The translations under genes were made by a program, and so were the position numbers. This document shows positions 17,722 through 25,496 of a stretch of 64,000 bases of DNA, one piece after another. The stretch lies in NCBI GenBank assembly GCA_003343845.1, contig QAKK01000004.1, positions 1 to 64,000 of the forward strand. The letters run 5' to 3'. The stretch is from Oscillospiraceae bacterium. GTDB lineage: Bacteria > Bacillota > Clostridia > Oscillospirales > CAG-272. Numbering within the stretch: position 1 is the first letter of the stretch; the number at the start of each line of letters is the position of its first letter. Below the pieces are notes generated by a model that saw only the letters and a list, made by a program, of their open reading frames with translations, was not told the DNA's origin and did no database searches.

Positions 17722-17746
17722 CATTTCAGAAGCAAGGCTATAGTTT

Positions 17747-18448
17747 ATGAGAATTGACAAGTTTTTATCCGAATGCAAGGTCGCCACGCGCCGCGAGAGC
17801 GGCGCGGCGATCCGCCGCGGGCAGGTTCTGCTCGACGGCGCGGCGGTGAAACGGGCGGATACGCAGGTTGACCCCGAAAAGAGCGAGGTCATCTTCTGCG
17901 GCGAGCGCGTGATATACCGCCGCTATACTTATGTGCTGCTCAACAAGCCGGACGGCGTGGTCAGTGCCACCGAGGACGCGCACGAGCGCACCGTGCTGGA
18001 TCTGCTGCCGCCCGAGGTGCGCAAGTTTGAGCTGTTCCCCTGCGGCAGACTCGACAAGAATACGCTCGGGCTCGTGCTGCTCACCAACAACGGACCGCTG
18101 GCGCATGCGCTGCTCTCGCCGAAACGGCATGTCGAGAAGGTCTACCGTTTCGAGTGCGCGCATCCGCTCACGGCGGAAACCGTTGCACAGCTTGAAGGCG
18201 GCGTGGACATCGGCGGCTATGTGACCAAGCCCTGCACGATCCGCATGGACGGGGAGACCGCGGGCGAGATCACCCTCTCCGAGGGAAAGTATCACCAGAT
18301 CAAGCTGATGTGGAACGCGGCGGACAACCGCATCCTGTATCTCGAGCGCATCCGCTTTGCCAACCTGACGCTTTCCGGCGTCGCGCGCGGAGAGTGGCGG
18401 ATGCTGACCGACGAAGAAATCAAAACACTTGAGGAAATGGGAAACTGA
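17747..18448 (+). CDS. rsuA: RsuA/RluB-family pseudouridine synthase
   Basis: A 233-residue enzyme that isomerises a uridine in ribosomal RNA. An N-terminal S4 RNA-binding domain (about 1-60, MRIDKFLSECKVATRRE) is followed by the catalytic domain with LNKPDGVVSAT and CGRLDKNTLGL near residue 103, in which the Asp is catalytic. The family usually reads GRLDxDTxGL; here Asn replaces the second Asp, which is not the catalytic one. The short S4-plus-catalytic form fits RsuA (16S U516) better than RluB, but the target is inferred. One base separates it from tex. Confidence 0.85.
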   Translation: MRIDKFLSECKVATRRESGAAIRRGQVLLDGAAVKRADTQVDPEKSEVIFCGERVIYRRYTYVLLNKPDGVVSATEDAHERTVLDLLPPEVRKFELFPCGRLDKNTLGLVLLTNNGPLAHALLSPKRHVEKVYRFECAHPLTAETVAQLEGGVDIGGYVTKPCTIRMDGETAGEITLSEGKYHQIKLMWNAADNRILYLERIRFANLTLSGVARGEWRMLTDEEIKTLEEMGN

Positions 18449-18449
18449 C

Positions 18450-20609
18450 ATGGATATTCTGCAAATTCTGACCGATGAGCTCGGGATCAAGCGCCGGCAG
18501 GTCGAAAAGGCGGTTGAGCTGTACGACGACGGGAACACGATCCCGTTCATTGCGCGCTACCGCAAGGAGGCGACCGGCAGCCTCGACGACGTGCAGCTGC
18601 GCGCGCTTGTCGAGCGGCTGGATTATCTGCGCCGCTTTGACGCGCGCCGTGAGGAGATCCGCGCCGCCATCGACGCGCAGGGCAAGCTGACCGCCGCCGT
18701 AACGGCGGCGCTCGACGAGGCAAAGACGCTGAATGAACTGGAGGATGTGTACCTCCCCTATAAGCAGAAGCGTAAGACCCGCGCATCTGTCGCGCGCGAG
18801 CGGGGATTGGAACCACTGGCGCTCCTGATCTTCGCCTGCGAGAAGCGGTATGACAAGCCGCTCACGGATGCGGCGGCGGACTTTGTCGACCCCGAAAAGG
18901 AGGTGCCGGACGCTGCCGCCGCGCTGGCGGGCGCATGCGACATCATCGCCGAGGAGATCGCACAGAGCGCAAAGTACAGAAAAGCCATCCGCGAGGGCAG
19001 CATGCGCCTCGGCGAACTGACGAGCAGCGCGGCAAAGGAGGAGGACTCGGTCTACGCGCAGTACTACGACTATGCCGAGCCGCTCACCCGCGTCCGCCCG
19101 CACCGCTATCTCGCGATTGCCCGCGGCGAGCGCGAGGGTTTTCTGCGTGTGTCGGTGCGCGTGCCGGAGGAGACGGTCTATGCCTACCTCGAGCGCGAGA
19201 TCATCACCTGCCGCGAGAGCGAGGCGGCGCCGCTTCTGCGCGAGACGATCAAAGATGCCTACAAGCGCCTGATCGCGCCCGCCATCGAGCGCGAGATCCG
19301 CGCCGACCTGCTTGACGCCGCGTCGGACGGCGCCGTCGGCGTGTTTGCGCAGAATCTGCGCGGACTCCTGATGCAGCCGCCGGTCGGCGGCAAAGTGGTC
19401 ATGGGGTACGACCCCGGCTATCGCACCGGCTGCAAGCTGGCGGTGGTCGATCCCACCGGCAAGGTGCTCGAGACGGCGGTCATTTACCCGACCAAGCCGC
19501 ATGAGAAAATCGCCGAGAGCCGGAAAAAGGTCTGTGAGCTCATCCGCCGCTACAACGTCGGCGTGATCGCCATCGGCAACGGCACAGCTTCCCGCGAAAG
19601 CGAACAATTTATTGCCGATACGATTAAAACGCTGTCCAACGATGTAAAATATGTCATTGTCAGCGAGGCGGGCGCATCGGTCTATTCGGCGTCCGAACTG
19701 GGGGCTGCGGAATTTCCGGATTTCGACGTCACCGAGCGTAGCGCGGTCTCGATCGCGCGCCGCCTGATCGACCCCCTGGCGGAGCTTGTCAAGATCGAGC
19801 CGCGCGCCATCGGCGTCGGACAGTACCAGCACGACATGAAGCCGCAGAAGCTGGATGCGGCGCTCGGCGGCGTGGTCGAGGACTGCGTCAACAGCGTCGG
19901 CGTGGAGCTGAACACGGCATCCTTTGCGCTGCTGTCCTATGTCGCGGGCATTTCCGCTGCCTGTGCGAAGAATATTGTCAAGTACCGCGAGGCGCACGGC
20001 GCGTTTCGCAGCCGCGAGGAGCTGAAGCAGGTCTCCCGCCTCGGCGACCGCGTGTTTGAGCAGTGCGCGGGATTCCTGTGCGTCAGCGGCGGGGAGGAGA
20101 TCCTCGACAACACCGGCGTGCACCCCGAGTCCTACGCCGCCGCGCGCGGTCTGCTCGCCATGTTTGACTATACCGAGGACGACGTGCGCACACGCAGACT
20201 CGGCGACCTCTCGGCAAAACTCGCCCGCGCGGGCGCGGACAAGGTTGCCGAGCGGCTGCACATCGGCGTGCCGACGCTCACGGACATCTGCGCGGAGCTG
20301 GAAAAGCCGGGGCGCGACATCCGCGAAAGCCTGCAAAGGCCGGTGCTGCGCGCCGACGTCATGCAGTTCGAGGACCTCAAAGAGGGCATGGAGCTGACCG
20401 GCACGGTGCGCAACGTCGTGGATTTCGGCGCGTTTGTGGACATCGGCGTACACCAGGACGGGCTTCTGCACATTTCCGAGATCACGGATCACTACATCAA
20501 GCACCCAAGCGAGGTGCTGTCGGTCGGCGATGTCGTGCATGTCCGCATTAAGAGCGTCGATCCCGCCAAAAAGCGCATCGCGCTCACCATGAAGACTACC
20601 AAAGCGTAA
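18450..20609 (+). CDS. tex: Tex-family RNA-binding transcription accessory protein
   Basis: A 719-residue nucleic-acid-binding protein of the Tex/Spt6-like family. In order: helical N-terminal region with NTIPFIARYRKEATG near residue 30, a YqgF-like RNase H fold near 320-440 (MGYDPGYRTGCKLAVVD), helix-hairpin-helix repeats near 490-560 (NTASFALLSYVAGI), and a C-terminal S1 domain (about 645-715, GTVRNVVDFGAFVDIGVHQDGLLHISEI). Family members affect transcription and virulence gene expression, with precise action unsettled. The ATG at 18450 is one base after the pseudouridine synthase stop; its ribosome site is weak, which suggests coupled translation. Confidence 0.93.
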   Translation: MDILQILTDELGIKRRQVEKAVELYDDGNTIPFIARYRKEATGSLDDVQLRALVERLDYLRRFDARREEIRAAIDAQGKLTAAVTAALDEAKTLNELEDVYLPYKQKRKTRASVARERGLEPLALLIFACEKRYDKPLTDAAADFVDPEKEVPDAAAALAGACDIIAEEIAQSAKYRKAIREGSMRLGELTSSAAKEEDSVYAQYYDYAEPLTRVRPHRYLAIARGEREGFLRVSVRVPEETVYAYLEREIITCRESEAAPLLRETIKDAYKRLIAPAIEREIRADLLDAASDGAVGVFAQNLRGLLMQPPVGGKVVMGYDPGYRTGCKLAVVDPTGKVLETAVIYPTKPHEKIAESRKKVCELIRRYNVGVIAIGNGTASRESEQFIADTIKTLSNDVKYVIVSEAGASVYSASELGAAEFPDFDVTERSAVSIARRLIDPLAELVKIEPRAIGVGQYQHDMKPQKLDAALGGVVEDCVNSVGVELNTASFALLSYVAGISAACAKNIVKYREAHGAFRSREELKQVSRLGDRVFEQCAGFLCVSGGEEILDNTGVHPESYAAARGLLAMFDYTEDDVRTRRLGDLSAKLARAGADKVAERLHIGVPTLTDICAELEKPGRDIRESLQRPVLRADVMQFEDLKEGMELTGTVRNVVDFGAFVDIGVHQDGLLHISEITDHYIKHPSEVLSVGDVVHVRIKSVDPAKKRIALTMKTTKA

Positions 20610-20610
20610 A

Positions 20611-20626
20611 TTCTAATAAATTAGAA
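20611..20626. promoter_or_regulatory. 16-bp palindrome, candidate operator
   Basis: TTCTAATAAATTAGAA is a perfect inverted repeat (six-base arms plus A/T core) just after the tex stop and about 190 bases before the sugar-ABC ATPase start. No T-run follows, so it is not a good terminator. The binding protein is unknown. Confidence 0.35.
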
Positions 20627-20741
20627 CAAATTCGGAATCCGTGCCGATCGGTGAACGCTGTGTGAAGACGGATTGTGCAGAGTACACAAAGGCGAATTTG
20701 AAAGTTTGGATAATCCACCACTATGCGCGGGGCGCTGTTTT

Positions 20742-20750
20742 TGGTATAAT
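20742..20750 (+). promoter_or_regulatory. Extended -10 promoter of the sugar-ABC ATPase gene
   Basis: TGGTATAAT at 20742-20750 is an extended -10 element without a good -35, 50 bases before the ATG. Confidence 0.65.
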
Positions 20751-20800
20751 AATCACGATAAAAATCCCTGCCGCGGCAGGATAACGGAGGACACACAAAT

Positions 20801-21913
20801 ATGGCAAGTCTTTCACTGAGACATATTTACAAGAAGTACCCCGGCGGCGTCACCGCCGTTTCGGACTTCAACCTCGAGATCAAGGATAAAGAATTCCTGA
20901 TTTTCGTCGGACCTTCCGGATGCGGTAAGTCCACCACGCTTCGTATGATCGCAGGTCTGGAGGAGATCACCGAGGGTGAGCTCTTCATCGACGACCGCCT
21001 CGTCAACGATGTCGCACCGAAGGACAGAGACATCGCGATGGTGTTCCAGAACTACGCTCTGTATCCGCACATGACCGTGTTTGAGAACATGGCATTCGGT
21101 CTGAAGCTCCGCAAGACCCCGAAGGAAGAGATCAAGCGCAGAGTTGAGGAAGCAGCCCGCATCCTGGACATCGCTCACCTGCTCGACAGAAAGCCGAAGG
21201 CTCTGTCCGGCGGTCAGAAGCAGCGTGTTGCACTCGGTCGTGCGATCGTCCGTTATCCGAAGGTCTTCCTGCTCGACGAGCCTCTGTCGAACCTCGACGC
21301 AAAGCTCCGTGCGCAGATGAGAACCGAGCTGACCAAGATCCACAAGAAAGTCGGCACCACGTTCATTTACGTTACGCATGACCAGGTTGAGGCTATGACG
21401 ATGGCATCGCGCATCGTCGTCATGAAGGACGGTATCATCCAGCAGGTTGATACGCCTCAAAGCCTGTATGACAACCCCTGCAATGTCTTCGTCGCAGGCT
21501 TCATCGGCACGCCCCAGATGAACTTCATCAACGGCACGCTTGAGAAGAAGGGCGAGGATGTGTACTTCAACTTCAGCGGCAACAGCATCAAGCTGCCCGC
21601 AGAGAAGGCTGCCAACCCGGCGATCAACGACTATATCGGCAAGGAAGTCATCGCAGGTCTGCGCCCCGAGTGCGTCCACGATGAGCCGATGTATCTGTCC
21701 AGCCTGTCCGACAGCGTGATCGATGTCAATGTTGAAGTCACCGAGCTGATGGGCGCGGAGATCTACCTCTATCTCGTCACCGGCGAGCAGAAGCTGATCG
21801 CACGCGTTTCCTCCCGCAGCCAGGCGAGAGCGGGCGACACCATCAAGGTTGCGCTTGACGTTTCGAGAATCCATCTGTTTGACAAGGATACCGAGCGCGC
21901 AATCCTGCACTGA
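20801..21913 (+). CDS. msmX: Carbohydrate ABC transporter ATPase (MsmX/UgpC type)
   Basis: A 370-residue ATPase that energises sugar or glycerol-phosphate importers. Walker A GPSGCGKST is at 37-45, the signature LSGGQKQR near 136, Walker B VFLLDEP near 158, and a long C-terminal OB/TOBE domain from about 240. It has no binding protein or permease beside it and its own promoter and terminator, as is known for MsmX/MsmK, which serve several sugar transporters. Its codons are noticeably less GC-rich than neighbouring genes (many GCA, GAA, CTC, AAG), like gap in this window, which suggests high expression. Strong ribosome site GGAGG precedes the start. Confidence 0.93.
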   Translation: MASLSLRHIYKKYPGGVTAVSDFNLEIKDKEFLIFVGPSGCGKSTTLRMIAGLEEITEGELFIDDRLVNDVAPKDRDIAMVFQNYALYPHMTVFENMAFGLKLRKTPKEEIKRRVEEAARILDIAHLLDRKPKALSGGQKQRVALGRAIVRYPKVFLLDEPLSNLDAKLRAQMRTELTKIHKKVGTTFIYVTHDQVEAMTMASRIVVMKDGIIQQVDTPQSLYDNPCNVFVAGFIGTPQMNFINGTLEKKGEDVYFNFSGNSIKLPAEKAANPAINDYIGKEVIAGLRPECVHDEPMYLSSLSDSVIDVNVEVTELMGAEIYLYLVTGEQKLIARVSSRSQARAGDTIKVALDVSRIHLFDKDTERAILH

Positions 21914-21929
21914 GTTAAGATTATATGCA

Positions 21930-21963
21930 AAAAAGGGAGTTGCCCTGGCAACTCCTTTTTTCA
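21930..21963 (+). terminator. Rho-independent terminator
   Basis: GGAGTTGCC and GGCAACTCC form the stem around CTGG, followed by TTTTTTT. Confidence 0.92.
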
Positions 21964-22114
21964 TCCGGGCTTCGTATGGGCTTCGTAAATTCCGCATGGC
22001 TTCGCCCCACTCGCCGCCGAACTCGACGACCGTAAGGTCACCATCGTCCGACGTCTCCGGTGCGCCTCGCCCTGCGAAATTTCCGTGCGCCCGTTTCCCG
22101 GCAGATTTTCTTTT

Positions 22115-22182
22115 CATTTTTTCAAAAAAGGTTTGGAGGGACGCGGGGAACCTTTCCTCAAAAGGTTCTCCGTAACCCTTTC
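22115..22182. repeat. Dispersed hairpin repeat, copy 1
   Basis: A T-rich lead, GGTTTGGAGGG, then GGGGAACCTT/AAGGTTCTCC forming an imperfect hairpin. Its layout (TTTGA-like lead, gcGGGGAAC, hairpin, C-rich tail) matches a second copy at 23465-23525, so both probably belong to one intergenic repeat family. The remaining gap from 21964 shows no gene. Confidence 0.5.
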
Positions 22183-22193
22183 ACATTCTAACT

Positions 22194-22988
22194 ATGAATT
22201 CATTCGGACGACACGCGGGGCGGGCAATGCTCACCTGGCTTGCGGTTTATCTCGTCGGCGCGCTCTGCCTGCCGACGGCGGCGGGCGCGTTCAGCGCGCT
22301 CGGCTGCCTCGCCGCGACATGCTTTGTCGGGCGGGATGCGCCGCTCTGCGGCATCCCCGCAGAGAAGCGGCGATATTCCAAAATCGAATATGCCTGCACG
22401 CTCGGTCTGCTTGTCTCGGGGAGCGCGCTGCTCTCGTTTGTCGTAAGTCTTGTTCTGCGCCTCGGCGGCGCGGGGCAGACGGCTGCCGTCGGGCGGAGCA
22501 GCTTTCTCGGTGCGCTGGTCTTTTCCTGCCTTGTGCCCGCCGCCTTTGAGGAGCTGCTCCTGCGCGGACGTGTGCTCGGACTTCTGCTCGATGCGCGCGG
22601 AGGCGGTGTGTGGCTGTGCGCCGCGCTGTTTGCCCTGATGCACACCGATTTTGCAAGGCTGCCGTATGCGTTCTTCGCCGGCGTCGTGCTCTCGGCGCTC
22701 GTGTATCTCGGCGGCAATCTGTATGTCGGCATGTTGTTTCATTTTTTGAACAACCTTGCGTCGCTGGCGCTGTCCCGGCTGCCCGATGCGGCGGCATACG
22801 GTGCTGCGGCGCTGCTTGCGCTGCTGTTTTGCGGCTGTCTCGCCGCTTTGCGGAAAAAGCCGCTTTTTGCCGACGCAAAAATGCTGCTCGGCGCGGTGCG
22901 CGCAGGCGAATTTGTGCGCATGCTCGACCCTGCCGTGTGGCTGTACGCGGCGGCGGCGCTGACGCTCTGCGTGCTGCATCTTTTTTAG
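22194..22988 (+). CDS. CPBP-family intramembrane metalloprotease
   Basis: A 264-residue polytopic protein with about seven hydrophobic segments. The CPBP/Abi (CAAX-protease-like) motifs are present: AAFEELLLRGR with the Glu-Glu and Arg, FALMHTD with a His, and FHFLNN with the second metal-binding His. Such proteins serve as prenyl-type proteases or in bacteriocin self-protection; here there is no bacteriocin gene, so the role is open. The start is uncertain: the ATG at 22194 lacks a ribosome site, and one at 22227 (MLTWLAV) follows a G-rich stretch. tadA begins ten bases downstream. Confidence 0.82.
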   Translation: MNSFGRHAGRAMLTWLAVYLVGALCLPTAAGAFSALGCLAATCFVGRDAPLCGIPAEKRRYSKIEYACTLGLLVSGSALLSFVVSLVLRLGGAGQTAAVGRSSFLGALVFSCLVPAAFEELLLRGRVLGLLLDARGGGVWLCAALFALMHTDFARLPYAFFAGVVLSALVYLGGNLYVGMLFHFLNNLASLALSRLPDAAAYGAAALLALLFCGCLAALRKKPLFADAKMLLGAVRAGEFVRMLDPAVWLYAAAALTLCVLHLF

Positions 22989-22997
22989 GAGAAAAAT

Positions 22998-23441
22998 ATG
23001 GACGATCTGGATTTTATGCATGAGGCGATTGCCGAAGCGCGCCTCGCGGCGGCGGATGATGAGGTGCCGGTCGGCGCTCTCATCGTGCGGGACGGCGAAA
23101 TCATCGCCCGCGCGCACAACACCCGCGAACGGGATAAAAACGCGCTTCGCCACGCCGAGTGCGCCGCCATCGACGCGGCGTGCCGCGCGCTCGGCGGCTG
23201 GCGGCTGCCGGGGTGTACGCTTTACGCCACGATGGAGCCCTGCCCGATGTGCGCGGGCGCGGTCGTCAATTCGCGCATTGTCCGCGTCGTGTACGGCGCG
23301 CATGACAGGCGCGCGGGCGCGTTCGGCAGCGTGCTTGACCTCAATGCCTACCCTCTCAACCACAAACCGGAGGTAGTCGGCGGCGTGTGCGAGGATGAAT
23401 GCGTGGCGCTGTTGCAGGAGTTTTTCAGGCGGAAACGGTAA
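22998..23441 (+). CDS. tadA: tRNA-specific adenosine deaminase
   Basis: A 147-residue zinc deaminase that converts adenosine to inosine at the wobble position of tRNA-Arg(ACG). HAECAAID near residue 52 supplies a zinc His and the proton-shuttling Glu, and PCPMC near 83-87 the two zinc cysteines. The GAHDRRAGAFGSV stretch and the C-terminal LQEFFRRKR are typical of TadA rather than other cytidine-deaminase-like proteins. TTAGGAG stands before the ATG. Confidence 0.93.
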   Translation: MDDLDFMHEAIAEARLAAADDEVPVGALIVRDGEIIARAHNTRERDKNALRHAECAAIDAACRALGGWRLPGCTLYATMEPCPMCAGAVVNSRIVRVVYGAHDRRAGAFGSVLDLNAYPLNHKPEVVGGVCEDECVALLQEFFRRKR

Positions 23442-23464
23442 AGCCGCTTGTATCATTTGTATAT

Positions 23465-23525
23465 GAAAGTTTTTGAAGGGTGCAGGGGAACTTTTTTCTG
23501 AAAAAGTTCCCCTTCGTTCCCCCGC
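23465..23525. repeat. Dispersed hairpin repeat, copy 2
   Basis: AGGGGAACTTTTT (23484-23496) pairs perfectly over 13 bp with 23501-23513 around TCTG. It resembles the repeat at 22115-22182. It may end tadA transcripts; it lies just before the dinB ribosome site. Confidence 0.6.
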
Positions 23526-23538
23526 AGGAGGTGAGACC

Positions 23539-24747
23539 ATGGCGGACAGAGTGGTGCTGCATTCGGATCTGAATGCTTTTTTTGCGTCGGTCGAGACAGT
23601 GCTGAACCCCGCCTTGCGAAACGTTCCGATGGCGGTCTGCGGCGAACCCGAGAAACGCCACGGCATCATCCTCGCCAAAAACGAGCTTGCCAAGCGGCAG
23701 GGCGTCGCCACGGCGGAGACGATCTATCAGGCGCAGAAGAAATGCCCGAACCTCGTGCTCGTGCGCCCGCACCATGACCTCTACGTGCGCTATTCGCGCG
23801 AGGTCAACGCCATCTACCGCGAGTACACCGACCTTGTCGAGCCGTTCGGCATCGATGAGAGCTGGCTGGACGTGACCGGCTCGCAGAAGCTGTTCGGGAG
23901 CGGGGAGAACATCGCCAATACCCTGCGTGAGCGCATCCGCCGCGAGACCGGGCTGACCGTCTCGGTCGGCGTCTCCTTCAATAAGACCATTGCCAAGCTC
24001 GGCAGCGACCTCAAAAAGCCGGATGCCGTCACCGTGATCGACCGCGCACACTTCCGCGAGATCGTATGGCCACTGCCGGTCGGCGCGCTCCTGTATGTCG
24101 GCAAGAGCGCCATGCAGGTCTTCCGCGACCTGCGCATCACCACCATCGGCGCATTGGCACAGAGCAGCCCGGAGCTGCTCGCCTACAAGCTCGGCAAGCT
24201 CGGTACGCAGCTGCATGCCTACGCCAACGGCGAGGACGACGAGCCGGTGCGAAGCGCCTACGAGAAGCGCGAGGTCAAGAGCGTCGGCAACGGCATGACC
24301 TTCTCGCACGACCTCTACGGCATGGAGGAGATCCTGGTCGGATTGGACGCGGTCTGCGACCTCGCCGCCGCGCGCATGCGCGCAAAGGGCGTGAAATGCA
24401 CCGGCGTGCAGCTGGCGATCAAGGATGAGAATTTCGTCACCAACCAGCGGCAGAAGCAGTTGTCTCTGCCGACCAATCTCGCCCGCGAACTGCGCGAGGC
24501 GTCTGCCGCACTTCTGCGCGAGACTTGGAATCCGCGGCTCGGCATCCGTTCGCTCACGGTCACCGGCATCGGACTTGTCCCCGAGGGGGCGGCGGAGCAG
24601 ATCGGCTTTTTTGACGATCCGACCGAGAATCTCCGCGCCGATCGACGCGAGCGCGCGGTGGACGACATCCGCAAAAAATTCGGCAAGGGCGCGATTCAGA
24701 GCGGCGGCGTTCTCGCCAGCGATATCGGCATCGACAAGGAACGCTGA
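23539..24747 (+). CDS. dinB: DNA polymerase IV (Y-family, DinB)
   Basis: A 402-residue translesion polymerase. The LHSDLNAFFASVE segment gives the first metal-binding Asp and the Phe steric gate; FGIDESWLDVTG near residue 110 gives the catalytic Asp-Glu pair; VGVSFNKTIAKLGSDLKKPD is the palm-fingers signature. The C-terminal little-finger domain is complete, but the extreme C-terminus ends in SDIGIDKER with no obvious QLxLF clamp-binding motif. A GCAGGAGG ribosome site fixes the start at 23539. No LexA-like box was recognised upstream. Confidence 0.94.
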   Translation: MADRVVLHSDLNAFFASVETVLNPALRNVPMAVCGEPEKRHGIILAKNELAKRQGVATAETIYQAQKKCPNLVLVRPHHDLYVRYSREVNAIYREYTDLVEPFGIDESWLDVTGSQKLFGSGENIANTLRERIRRETGLTVSVGVSFNKTIAKLGSDLKKPDAVTVIDRAHFREIVWPLPVGALLYVGKSAMQVFRDLRITTIGALAQSSPELLAYKLGKLGTQLHAYANGEDDEPVRSAYEKREVKSVGNGMTFSHDLYGMEEILVGLDAVCDLAAARMRAKGVKCTGVQLAIKDENFVTNQRQKQLSLPTNLARELREASAALLRETWNPRLGIRSLTVTGIGLVPEGAAEQIGFFDDPTENLRADRRERAVDDIRKKFGKGAIQSGGVLASDIGIDKER

Positions 24748-24847
24748 CTTTCCGCAATTTGCATGCACAAATTTTAAAAAACCTCTTCCTTTTTGCCGAA
24801 AAATCATGTATACTATACGATGATATTTTGATGAGGAGGTCTGCCGT

Positions 24848-25423
24848 ATGAAAAGATGGGCAATCTGGCTTGCTGCACTGCTGCTTGCTGCCACGCTCGC
24901 GCTGGGCGCGGTCGTTTTTGCCGCACAGGCGTATTCCTCGGCGGACGATCCGTTGATTTCACTCAGCTATATCAACGACGTACTGCTCCCGCAGATTGTG
25001 GAGCTGATTCAGAAGAACAACCGCGGCGAGGACATCGGCGGTGCCGTTGCCACTACGCCCGCGGAGACCACCGTGACCGAGCCGCCTGTCGAATACCCGG
25101 ACGGCACCGAACATACCGACGGCTACTATGCAGTCGTGCAGGTGGGCGCGGGCGAGACGCTTTATGCCTCGGTGCATGCCTGCGAGGTCATCGTCCGTGC
25201 GGGCGATACGGCAGTGGTGTCCCCCTTTACCGTCAAGTATGAGGAGCAGGGACTGTCGGATACCACGGAGGGCAAAGAACTTTACAACGGGGAGAGCGTC
25301 CCGAAGAATCACACAATTCTGATTCCGCGCGACGACGGTCGCGGCATCTCGGTCGGTGAGGGCGGCGCGTGGCTGATGGTGCGCGGCGACTACCGCATTG
25401 TTGAGACGCCGGCGGTGTCCTAA
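24848..25423 (+). CDS. Secreted or signal-anchored protein, function unknown
   Basis: A 191-residue protein with a signal-type N-terminus (about residues 3-25) followed by SSADDPLISLSYINDVLLPQI, a stretch I associate with uncharacterised clostridial envelope proteins. The rest appears to be a small beta domain. ATGAGGAGG precedes the start. The stop codon TAA (25421-25423) is followed in the same frame by 12 more codons reading ASETSEMSEAAE and a second stop at 25460-25462, so the gene may once have ended with an acidic tail. It is directly followed by a SpoIID-like gene, probably in one operon. Confidence 0.75.
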   Translation: MKRWAIWLAALLLAATLALGAVVFAAQAYSSADDPLISLSYINDVLLPQIVELIQKNNRGEDIGGAVATTPAETTVTEPPVEYPDGTEHTDGYYAVVQVGAGETLYASVHACEVIVRAGDTAVVSPFTVKYEEQGLSDTTEGKELYNGESVPKNHTILIPRDDGRGISVGEGGAWLMVRGDYRIVETPAVS

Positions 25424-25496
25424 GCATCCGAGACGTCCGAAATGTCCGAGGCGGCTGAATAATCCTTTGGCAAATCTATCGGAAGGAGGATCTGCG

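Noticed and set aside
18420..20540. A 706-codon - strand frame opposite tex
   Set aside because: GC-rich coding DNA leaves antisense frames open; the + strand encodes a clear Tex protein.
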